Made by a program: the position numbers and the translations under genes. The notes beneath the pieces are model-generated. The model had not been told where the DNA came from. It saw nothing but the letters and a program-made list of their open reading frames with translations, and did not search any database. From Algibacter lectus (GTDB lineage: Bacteria > Bacteroidota > Bacteroidia > Flavobacteriales > Flavobacteriaceae), in assembly GCF_900112395.1 (NCBI RefSeq), contig NZ_FOLN01000011.1:62001-126000 (forward strand): a DNA stretch of 64,000 bases, read 5' to 3'. Shown here piece by piece: positions 56,920-64,000 of this stretch. Positions within the stretch are counted from its first letter, which is position 1, and each line of letters starts with the position of its first letter.

Positions 56920-59166
56920 ATGAACAAAAGTGTTTATATCGTTTTACTAACCCTTTGTTTTTATGCTTGTAAAAAAGAAACACAAGTTGAAGCAAAACCA
57001 ACAACACTAACCGCTTTTGTTAATACATTTATCGGTACCGATGGCCCAGGGAATACGTACCCTGGAGCCACTGTTCCGTTTGGTATGGTGCAATTAAGCC
57101 CAGATCATGGCATACCAGGTTGGGATAGAATTGCAGGGTATTTTTATCAAGATTCTATCATTTCTGGATTTTCACACACACATCTTAGTGGTACAGGTGC
57201 CGGCGATATGTACGATATTTTGGTCATGCCAACTAACAGTCGTTTTTCAGAAAAAATTAAAGCCAATAACTTCAAACCGTTTTCTAGTTTCTCTCACGAT
57301 AACGAAACGGCTTCACCGGGTTATTACAGCGTAATGTTATCCGATTTCGGTATTAAAGCAGAAGTTACAGCAACGCGACGCACAGGTATTCATCAATATA
57401 CTTTCCCGAAGGATAGTTTATCACAAATTCATATTGATTTAGGGTATTCTCTAAACTGGGATAAGCCTACAGACACTCACTTTAAAGTGGTCGATAACGA
57501 AACTATAGAAGGTTACAGAATGTCTAAAGGTTGGGCTAGAGACCAACGTTTATTTTTTGTTATAAAATTATCAAAACCTTTTAAATCTTATAATCTTTTA
57601 GAAGATAACAAACCTGCAACTTCGCCATTAAAAGGAATAAACACCAAATTAATTCTTGATTTCGATACTAACGAAAACGAACAGATTGTTTTAAAAACAG
57701 GCTTATCTACAGGTAGTATTGACGGCGCATACAAATCTATTGCTACGGAAGCGCCTAGTTTCGATTTTGAAGCTTACAAACAACAAGCCGATAGCACTTG
57801 GAACCAACAATTACAAAAAATTACGATTGAAACTTATGATGTTGAAAAGAAAACTATTTTCTACACCATGCTATATCAATCGATGTTAGCACCAACTTTA
57901 TTAAGCGATTTAAATGGCGATTATAAAGGTGCAAACGACACCATAATGAACGCCAAAAACTACGATAGATACGATACCTTTTCGTTGTGGGACACCTATC
58001 GCGCGGCACATCCTTTACATACAATTCTGCACCCAAAACGTGTGTCTAACATGGTAAACTCTTTATTAGCGCATTACAACGAAACCGGTTTACTGCCCGT
58101 TTGGTCTATGCAAGGTAACGAAACCAACATGATGATTGGTTACCACGCTGTGCCTGTAATTGTTGATGCTTATTTTAAAGGTATTGAAGATTTTGATGCC
58201 GAATTAGCTTTTGAAGCTTGTAAAGCCAGCGCCATGGATCAGTCAAGACAAATTGATGATTACATGACTTACGGTTATGTACCTATTGATGAAAGTCACG
58301 AAAATTGGTCGGTTTCAAAAACATTAGAATATGCTTATGATGACTGGTGTATTGCGCAATTCGCCAAAGCTTTAGGTAAAACGAAAGACTATACAACATT
58401 TTCAAAACGTGCTAATTACTGGAAAAACATATACGACGATTCTAGCACTTTTATGAGACCGAAATATAAAAACGGTACCTTTATAGAAGATTTTATTCCG
58501 AAGGATTACACTCCTTATTTTTGTGAAAGTAACGCTTGGCAATATGTTTGGTCTGTACCTCACGATATTGAAGGTCTAGTATCTACCATAGGAAAAGAAA
58601 CAGCCTTCGAGAAAAAGTTAGATTCCATGTTTTCTTATTATCCTTTAAAAGAAGATAAACTTCCTATTTTTAGTACTGGAATGATTGGCCAATACGCCCA
58701 CGGTAACGAACCGAGTCATCATGTTGCTTACTTATACAACTACATTGGCAAACCATGGAAAACACAAGAAAAAGTTAGAGAAATTCTACAAACTCAATAT
58801 AAAAATGCACCTAACGGACACTGCGGAAATGAAGATTGCGGACAAATGTCGTCTTGGTATATTTTTAGTAGTTTAGGGTTTTATCCGGTAAATCCGGCAC
58901 AAGGTATTTATAGTTTTGGTGCGCCGTTGCACGATAAAGCAACCATTCATTTAGAAAATGGACATAGCTTTACGGTTTCCGCAGAAAATAATAGCGACAC
59001 CAATAAGTATATTCAATCTATTACCCTTAACGGAAAAAAAATCCATCAAAGTTATATTTCTCATAAAACCATTATGCAAGGTGGCGAGTTGGTTTTTGTT
59101 ATGGGGGACACACCAAACAAGGATGATAAATTCCTAATGGCACCATCATCAGAAGTATTTAATTAA
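56920..59166 (+). CDS. GH92 alpha-mannosidase lipoprotein (second)
   Basis: 748 residues, lipobox at Cys17 (CFYAC). The GH92 start VNTFIGTDGPGNTYPGATVP (at about 34-53), the catalytic-acid region CESNAWQYVW (Glu536) and GNEDCGQMSSW (E638-D639) are present. It resembles the first GH92 enzyme over its whole length but is divergent enough for a different linkage preference. In the operon it is 6 bp after the GHL10-like gene and 10 bp before the glycosylasparaginase gene. CESN replaces the TEGN of the first enzyme at the acid motif, which may bear on specificity. Confidence 0.95.
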   Translation: MNKSVYIVLLTLCFYACKKETQVEAKPTTLTAFVNTFIGTDGPGNTYPGATVPFGMVQLSPDHGIPGWDRIAGYFYQDSIISGFSHTHLSGTGAGDMYDILVMPTNSRFSEKIKANNFKPFSSFSHDNETASPGYYSVMLSDFGIKAEVTATRRTGIHQYTFPKDSLSQIHIDLGYSLNWDKPTDTHFKVVDNETIEGYRMSKGWARDQRLFFVIKLSKPFKSYNLLEDNKPATSPLKGINTKLILDFDTNENEQIVLKTGLSTGSIDGAYKSIATEAPSFDFEAYKQQADSTWNQQLQKITIETYDVEKKTIFYTMLYQSMLAPTLLSDLNGDYKGANDTIMNAKNYDRYDTFSLWDTYRAAHPLHTILHPKRVSNMVNSLLAHYNETGLLPVWSMQGNETNMMIGYHAVPVIVDAYFKGIEDFDAELAFEACKASAMDQSRQIDDYMTYGYVPIDESHENWSVSKTLEYAYDDWCIAQFAKALGKTKDYTTFSKRANYWKNIYDDSSTFMRPKYKNGTFIEDFIPKDYTPYFCESNAWQYVWSVPHDIEGLVSTIGKETAFEKKLDSMFSYYPLKEDKLPIFSTGMIGQYAHGNEPSHHVAYLYNYIGKPWKTQEKVREILQTQYKNAPNGHCGNEDCGQMSSWYIFSSLGFYPVNPAQGIYSFGAPLHDKATIHLENGHSFTVSAENNSDTNKYIQSITLNGKKIHQSYISHKTIMQGGELVFVMGDTPNKDDKFLMAPSSEVFN

Positions 59167-59176
59167 CTATTAAGTT

Positions 59177-60199
59177 ATGTCGAGTAGAAGAAAATTTATA
59201 AAAAAAGCAGCATTAGGTTCTGTGGCATTAAGCGCATTTAGTGCGTGCGGTGTTCAAGCCTCCAATGCAACAACAGCTCCAAAAGAAGCGCCAATAAAAA
59301 CCGCAAAAAAACCATTAATTATTTCTACTTGGAATCATGGTTTAGCGGCAAACCAAGCTACTTGGGAGGCACTAAATGCAGGTAAATCTGGACTTACTGC
59401 CATAGAAAAAGGCCTAAATATTTCTGAAGCCGATCCAAAAGTTCGAAGTGTTGGGTATGGCGGACTTCCCGATAGAGAAGGTAAAGTAACGCTAGATGCT
59501 TGTATTATGGACCAAAATAGTGATTGTGGTTCAGTATCTTTTTTACAAGGTATAAAACACCCTATTTCGGTTGCAAAAAAGGTTTTAGAAGAAACACCAC
59601 ACGTGATGTTATCTGGTCAAGGCGCTTTAAATTTTGCTTTATCCCAAGGTTTTAAAGAAGAAAACTTACTGACACCAGAATCTGAAAAAGCCTGGAAAAA
59701 CTGGTTAGAAAAATCGAAATACCAACCTGTAATAAACATTGAAAACCACGATACCATTAGTATGCTTGTTATTGATAAAGACGGAAACCTAACTGGTGGC
59801 TGTACAACAAGCGGAGCCGCATGGAAAATGCACGGTCGCGTTGGAGACTCCCCTATTATTGGTTCTGGATTATTTTTAGATAATGAAGTGGGTGCCGCTG
59901 CCGCAACAGGTTTAGGCGAAGCCGTAATTAGAACGGCCGGAAGCGCTATGGTTGTAGAACTTATGCGCCAAGGTTTATCGCCAAATGAAGCTTGTAAAAC
60001 CATTGTAGAACGCATTTACAACAAACATAAAAACCATAAAGACATGCCTTATTTGCAAGTTGGTTTTATAGCCATAAATAAGCAAGGTGAATATGGTGGT
60101 TATAGCTTACGTGGTGGTTTCAATTTCGCAGTTTGCGATGCCGATAACGGAAACCGAATGGAGAAACCTGATTTTAAAATGACTTGGAAAGATAAATAA
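59177..60199 (+). CDS. Glycosylasparaginase (N4-(beta-N-acetylglucosaminyl)-L-asparaginase)
   Basis: 340 residues. The N-terminus has a twin-arginine motif (SSRRKFIKKA) and then FSAC, which suggests Tat export followed by lipidation at Cys24. The Ntn-hydrolase fold matures by self-cleavage before Thr193 in NHDTISM, and this Thr becomes the nucleophile; GGCTTSG and RVGDSPIIGSG are the substrate loops, as in the enzyme known from Elizabethkingia (Flavobacterium) meningosepticum. It splits GlcNAc-Asn into aspartate and 1-amino-GlcNAc, so the locus should handle glycopeptides after proteolysis. Its stop overlaps the next gene's start (TAATG). Confidence 0.93.
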   Translation: MSSRRKFIKKAALGSVALSAFSACGVQASNATTAPKEAPIKTAKKPLIISTWNHGLAANQATWEALNAGKSGLTAIEKGLNISEADPKVRSVGYGGLPDREGKVTLDACIMDQNSDCGSVSFLQGIKHPISVAKKVLEETPHVMLSGQGALNFALSQGFKEENLLTPESEKAWKNWLEKSKYQPVINIENHDTISMLVIDKDGNLTGGCTTSGAAWKMHGRVGDSPIIGSGLFLDNEVGAAAATGLGEAVIRTAGSAMVVELMRQGLSPNEACKTIVERIYNKHKNHKDMPYLQVGFIAINKQGEYGGYSLRGGFNFAVCDADNGNRMEKPDFKMTWKDK

Positions 60200-62544
60200 T
60201 GACCCTAATGAAAAATAAATTATACAGACCCTTTTTAGCAACTGCTATTTACCTATTAACACTAACAGCTTGCCAAGAAAAAACACCTAAAATTTATACG
60301 GAAGCTGATATTAATATCATTCCTAAAATTGAAAAGGTTCAAATAAATCCGGGCGTTTTTGAATTTAATAAAAACACCACGTTTGCTGTTTCTAATGATG
60401 AACAAAAAAATGCTGCTACATTATTACAAGATAAATTTAAACTAGCAGCGAATTGGGATTTAGCAATCACCGATGCTTCAGAAAAAAGTAATACTGTTAG
60501 CTTTAAAGAAGACATAAACTTAGCGGAAGAAACTTATAAATTAACTGTTACAGATGCACAAATAACTATTGAAGCTTCTGGCAATTCAGGATATTTATAT
60601 GCTGTGCAATCTTTACGTCAATTACTACCAACAGCTATTGAAAGTAAAAACGTGGTGAGTGATATTTCATGGGAAATTCCAAATATTGAAATTGAAGATA
60701 GCCCGCGTTTTCAATATCGCGGCTTAATGCTCGATTTATCACGTCATTTTTTCGACGCAGCTTATATCAAAGAAACAATCGATGCCATATCTATGTTAAA
60801 AATGAATGTATTGCACCTTCATTTAGTAGACGATCAAGGTTGGAGAATCGAAATAAAAAAATATCCAAAACTAACTGAAGTTGGTGCATGGCGTGTAGAC
60901 CAAGAAGATATTCCTTGGAATTCTAGAACTAAAAATAGCCCTGATGATGAAGCTACTTACGGTGGTTTTTTAACACAAGAAGAACTTAAAGATATTGTAG
61001 CTTACGCACAATTAAAAGGTATCGATGTAATACCAGAAATAGAAATGCCTGCCCATGTTTCTAGTGCTATTGCAGCATACCCAGAATTATCATGTTTAGC
61101 AGAACCTATTGGTGTGCCATCGGGAGCCTTATGGCCAATTACAGATATTTATTGTGCAGGTAAAGAACATACTTTTGAGTTTTTAGAAGATGTTTTAACT
61201 GAAGTTATGGATATATTTCCATCAAAATACATTCATATTGGTGGTGATGAAGCCACAAAAACCAATTGGAAAACCTGCCCGCATTGTCAAAAAAGAATTA
61301 AAGATGAAGATTTAGAAGGTGTTGAAGAACTTCAAAGTTATTTCATCAAAAGAATAGAAAAATTTATCAATTCTAAAGGAAAAAAACTTGTAGGTTGGGA
61401 TGAAATTTTAGAAGGCGGTTTAGCTCCTGACGCTACTGTAATGAGCTGGCGTGGTTTTAAAGGTGGATTAGAAGCTGCAGCGCAAGGTCACGATGTGATT
61501 ATGACACCTGTTTCGCATTCTTATTTCGATTATTTCCAAGGCCCACCAGAGCAAGAACCTGCTGGAGGTGGTGGTTTTACACCTTTAAACAAGGTATATC
61601 AATTTGACCCAGTTGTAGAAACGATGAGCGATGCCGAAGCGAAACACGTTTTAGGCGGACAAGCCAATTTATGGGCTGAACATGTGCCAACAACTTCGCA
61701 TTCTCAATATATGATTTTCCCAAGATTAACGGCTTTAGCCGAAACCGTTTGGAGTTCTAAAAACTTAAGAGATTGGGACGATTTCTCTAGACGATTACCA
61801 GCTGCTTTTGAGCGTTATGAATATTTAGGCATAAACTATTCAAAAAGTTCATTTATTGTAACCTCTAAAATGGAAACGAGTGTTGAAAACAAAACGGTAT
61901 CGTTAGTTTTACAAAATGAATATACAGTATCTGATATTCGTTATGCTTTAAATGATGAACCTTTAAATAGCGGTTCAAAACATTATACAGAACCTATTAT
62001 TTTATCTAAAACGACTGCTGTAAAAGCTGGCTTATTTAAAGATGATGTTTTAGTTGGAAACGTTTTTAAAGACACAGTGAAGTTCCACAATGCAGTAGCT
62101 CATAAAACCACTTACCAAACAGAATACCATAAAAGGTACCAAGGTGTTGGCGCATATAATTTAGTAAATACACTAAGAGGTACTAAAAACTTTAGAGATG
62201 GTAGATGGCAAGGTTGGTTAAATTCTGCTACCGAAATCACTATCGATTTAGAAAAAGAAACGCCAATCAACAAGGTTACTATTGGTAGTATGGAAAATCA
62301 AAAAAATGGCATCTACTACCCAACTTTAATTCAGGTTTTCACCTCTAAAGATGGTGAAACATTTAAAGAGACCGTTGCTTTTAAAAGACCATACGTCGAT
62401 AGCTCTGAACCTGAACTGAAAGATTTTATATTAGAGTGTAAAGCAGAATCTGCACGATTTGTGAAAGTAAAAGTAAGCACTTCTAAAAATGAAAAGAATA
62501 CCAACGAAGGTTGGTTATTTATAGACGAAATACTAATCGATTAA
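60199..62544 (+). CDS. GH20 beta-N-acetylhexosaminidase lipoprotein (third)
   Basis: 781 residues (or 778 from ATG 60208). The lipobox is at Cys25 (LTAC). The architecture equals that of the first GH20: GH20b (about 35-160), GH20 barrel with D350-E351 in HIGGDEATK (catalytic pair), chitobiase C-terminal-like domain and a final discoidin-like domain (RYQGVGAYNLVNTLRG to WLFIDEILID). It has an extra CPHCQ cysteine pair at 360-364 next to the active-site loop. It is the last gene of the long operon, its start codon overlaps the glycosylasparaginase stop, and a terminator begins inside its last codons. Confidence 0.95.
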   Translation: MTLMKNKLYRPFLATAIYLLTLTACQEKTPKIYTEADINIIPKIEKVQINPGVFEFNKNTTFAVSNDEQKNAATLLQDKFKLAANWDLAITDASEKSNTVSFKEDINLAEETYKLTVTDAQITIEASGNSGYLYAVQSLRQLLPTAIESKNVVSDISWEIPNIEIEDSPRFQYRGLMLDLSRHFFDAAYIKETIDAISMLKMNVLHLHLVDDQGWRIEIKKYPKLTEVGAWRVDQEDIPWNSRTKNSPDDEATYGGFLTQEELKDIVAYAQLKGIDVIPEIEMPAHVSSAIAAYPELSCLAEPIGVPSGALWPITDIYCAGKEHTFEFLEDVLTEVMDIFPSKYIHIGGDEATKTNWKTCPHCQKRIKDEDLEGVEELQSYFIKRIEKFINSKGKKLVGWDEILEGGLAPDATVMSWRGFKGGLEAAAQGHDVIMTPVSHSYFDYFQGPPEQEPAGGGGFTPLNKVYQFDPVVETMSDAEAKHVLGGQANLWAEHVPTTSHSQYMIFPRLTALAETVWSSKNLRDWDDFSRRLPAAFERYEYLGINYSKSSFIVTSKMETSVENKTVSLVLQNEYTVSDIRYALNDEPLNSGSKHYTEPIILSKTTAVKAGLFKDDVLVGNVFKDTVKFHNAVAHKTTYQTEYHKRYQGVGAYNLVNTLRGTKNFRDGRWQGWLNSATEITIDLEKETPINKVTIGSMENQKNGIYYPTLIQVFTSKDGETFKETVAFKRPYVDSSEPELKDFILECKAESARFVKVKVSTSKNEKNTNEGWLFIDEILID

Positions 62545-62559
62545 AATTCGATTAGTATT
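62529..62559 (+). terminator. Terminator of the long N-glycan operon
   Basis: 12-bp perfect stem (AATACTAATCGA / TCGATTAGTATT) with a 7-nt loop, starting within the last codons of the GH20 gene and followed by a short T-run. It separates the operon from the following GH92 gene. Confidence 0.75.
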
Positions 62560-62627
62560 TCTGTTATACTAAGTAAATACCGCTTAATTTAGATGCTGTA
62601 ATAACCATCTATAAACATCCCTACACG

Positions 62628-64000
62628 ATGATAAAAAAGCTTTTTATTGTATCTATCCTAATAAACACCTTGGCTGTAAATGCGCAAGAATTCACTAAAT
62701 ATGTAAATCCGTTTATAGGAACTTCAAACTTTGGAGCCACCAATCCTGGAGCCATTGCACCACGAGGTATGGTAAGTGTATCTCCTTTCAACGTGGCGGG
62801 AACTCAAAATACATTAGAAAAAGATAGTCGATGGTTATCTAACCCTTATGTGAACGAAAACACCTTTTTAACAGGCTATTCCCACGTCAATTTAAGCGGT
62901 GTTGGTTGTCCAGATTTAGGTGTTATCCTTTTAATGCCAACCACAGGTGATGTTGAAACCAATCATTTAAAATACGGAAGTACCTACACCAACGAAACAG
63001 CCAAAGCAGGTTATTACTCTAATGTTTTAACAAAATATAATATTAAGGTTGAAACCACAACAACTACCAGAACGGGTATTTCTAGATATACATTCCCGAA
63101 AGGACAATCGAACATTTTATTAAATTTAGGATTAGGCTTAACGAATGAGGAAGGTGCCGCTATAAAAATAGTATCGCCAACAGAAATTGAAGGTATGCGC
63201 ACTGTGGGCTCATTTTGCTATTACAAACCCGAAGAAGCCTATCCGGTTTATTTCGTTGCAAAATTTAGTAAACCTGCAACAAATTATGGTGTTTGGAAAA
63301 CTCCTAAAAAATATAAGGGCGCTGAAGCTGCTTGGATGCCATACAATGGAAAACCAAGACTTATGGAAGGTTATCGCAAAGAAGTTTTAGGCGATAGTAT
63401 TGGGAGTTATTTTTCTTATCAATTTGAAAAACCAACCCAAGTAGAAGTTAAAATTGGAGTTTCATATGTGAGTATTGAAAATGCACGCGAAAATTTAGAG
63501 CAAGAAACACAAGATTTCAGTTTTGAAACCATACACCAACAAGCCGAATCAAACTGGGAACAACAACTATCTAAAATCAAAGTTGAAGGCGGCACGGAAG
63601 ATGATAAAACCATTTTTTACACAGCTCTTTACCACACGCTAATTCACCCAAATATTTTAAATGATTTTAATGGTGAATACCCAAAAATGGCAACCCGAGA
63701 AACTTTAAAGACTGAAAACACCCGATTTACAGTGTTTTCATTTTGGGATACCTACAGAAACCTTCACGCTTTGATGTCTTTGGTTTACCCGAAGCAACAA
63801 TCGGATATGGTTAAAAGTATGCTTGATATTTATGATGAAAGTGGCTGGTTACCAAAATGGGAACTCAACGCTACCGAAACCACAACTATGGTGGGAGATC
63901 CTGCAGGTATTATTTTAACGGATACCTATTTAAAAGGCATCACCGATTTCGATATTGAAAAAGCCTATGAAGCTATGGTAAAAAGTGCCGATGCTTTAGA
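62628..64000 (+). CDS. GH92 alpha-mannosidase (third; continues beyond right edge)
   Basis: At least 457 codons, open at the window edge. ATG 62628 gives a signal peptide (IKKLFIVSILINTLAVNAQ) without a lipobox, so this enzyme is probably soluble or further exported, in contrast with the two lipoprotein GH92s. KYVNPFIGTSNFGATNPGAI is the GH92 N-terminal signature; GYSHVNLSGVGCPDLGVILL and FSFWDTYRNLHALMSLVYP are conserved family segments. The NATETTTMVGDPAG segment is intact. It has changed loops relative to the other two copies and so may cleave another mannose linkage. Catalytic Glu and Asp lie beyond the end. Confidence 0.93.
   Translation, partial: MIKKLFIVSILINTLAVNAQEFTKYVNPFIGTSNFGATNPGAIAPRGMVSVSPFNVAGTQNTLEKDSRWLSNPYVNENTFLTGYSHVNLSGVGCPDLGVILLMPTTGDVETNHLKYGSTYTNETAKAGYYSNVLTKYNIKVETTTTTRTGISRYTFPKGQSNILLNLGLGLTNEEGAAIKIVSPTEIEGMRTVGSFCYYKPEEAYPVYFVAKFSKPATNYGVWKTPKKYKGAEAAWMPYNGKPRLMEGYRKEVLGDSIGSYFSYQFEKPTQVEVKIGVSYVSIENARENLEQETQDFSFETIHQQAESNWEQQLSKIKVEGGTEDDKTIFYTALYHTLIHPNILNDFNGEYPKMATRETLKTENTRFTVFSFWDTYRNLHALMSLVYPKQQSDMVKSMLDIYDESGWLPKWELNATETTTMVGDPAGIILTDTYLKGITDFDIEKAYEAMVKSADAL

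Noticed and set aside
59617-60015. 132-codon antisense frame over the glycosylasparaginase gene
   Set aside because: It overlaps conserved catalytic codons of a clear gene; composition is that of a shadow frame.
1-64000. CRISPR array, tRNA, rRNA, insertion sequence or prophage
   Set aside because: No regularly spaced repeats, clover-leaf sequences, transposase genes or phage genes were found by reading both strands.

Overview
The window is AT-rich chromosomal DNA from a member of the Bacteroidetes, most probably a marine Flavobacteriaceae. The evidence is three SusC/SusD pairs, many outer-membrane lipoproteins, a giant adhesin with a type B (gliding-motility-type) T9SS sorting domain, and promoters whose -7 boxes fit the Bacteroidetes TANNTTTG pattern. 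No rRNA, tRNA, CRISPR array or insertion sequence was seen.

Layout. (1) 1-5175, minus strand: the 5' part of a hybrid NRPS-PKS gene (A-T-KS-AT, running off the left edge) and a SAM-dependent methyltransferase. (2) 5578-12489: a 2303-residue repetitive surface protein with a recent internal tandem duplication of period 1044 bp. (3) 12671-16293: housekeeping and miscellaneous genes (DnaQ-like exonuclease/GIY-YIG fusion, fatty-acid desaturase, Crp/Fnr-type regulator, unknown protein). (4) 16464-29687, minus strand: a sulfatase-type polysaccharide utilization locus (PUL), with susC-susD-sulfatase-sulfatase-racemase in one operon, a separate third sulfatase, a TPR/LuxR-type membrane regulator and an esterase. 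(5) 30221-64000: a large PUL for eukaryotic-type N-glycans, with two susC/susD pairs, three GH20 hexosaminidases, three GH92 alpha-mannosidases (the last cut by the window edge), a GH130 Man-GlcNAc phosphorylase, a sodium:solute symporter, a CBM9-like lipoprotein, a GHL10-like putative glycosidase, a glycosylasparaginase, a fused GlcN-6-P deaminase/PIG-L deacetylase and a LytS/LytTR two-component pair.

Proposed working of the N-glycan PUL (inference from families): SusC/D pairs take up glycans or glycopeptides; GH20 and GH92 lipoproteins trim GlcNAc and mannose; glycosylasparaginase cleaves GlcNAc-Asn; the symporter imports the small products; cytoplasmic GH130 phosphorolyses Man-beta-1,4-GlcNAc; and the NagB fusion feeds amino sugar into glycolysis. 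No recognisable GH18/GH85 endoglycosidase or PNGase is present, which makes the GHL10-like protein a candidate for an unassigned step.

The most interesting signal is regulatory. Four promoters of the N-glycan PUL (both susC genes, the first GH20 gene and the NagB-fusion gene) carry a 9-bp direct repeat with exactly 21-bp periodicity, followed 38-39 bp later by a TANNTTT(G/A) -7 box. This is the architecture known for LytTR-domain binding sites, and a LytTR regulator lies inside the locus. A different motif, a tandem 9-mer with 11-bp period, precedes the sulfatase-PUL susC and the esterase, suggesting two separate regulons side by side. Gene-loss relics (a decayed esterase copy and the last codons of a lost susD) show that the locus has been rearranged.
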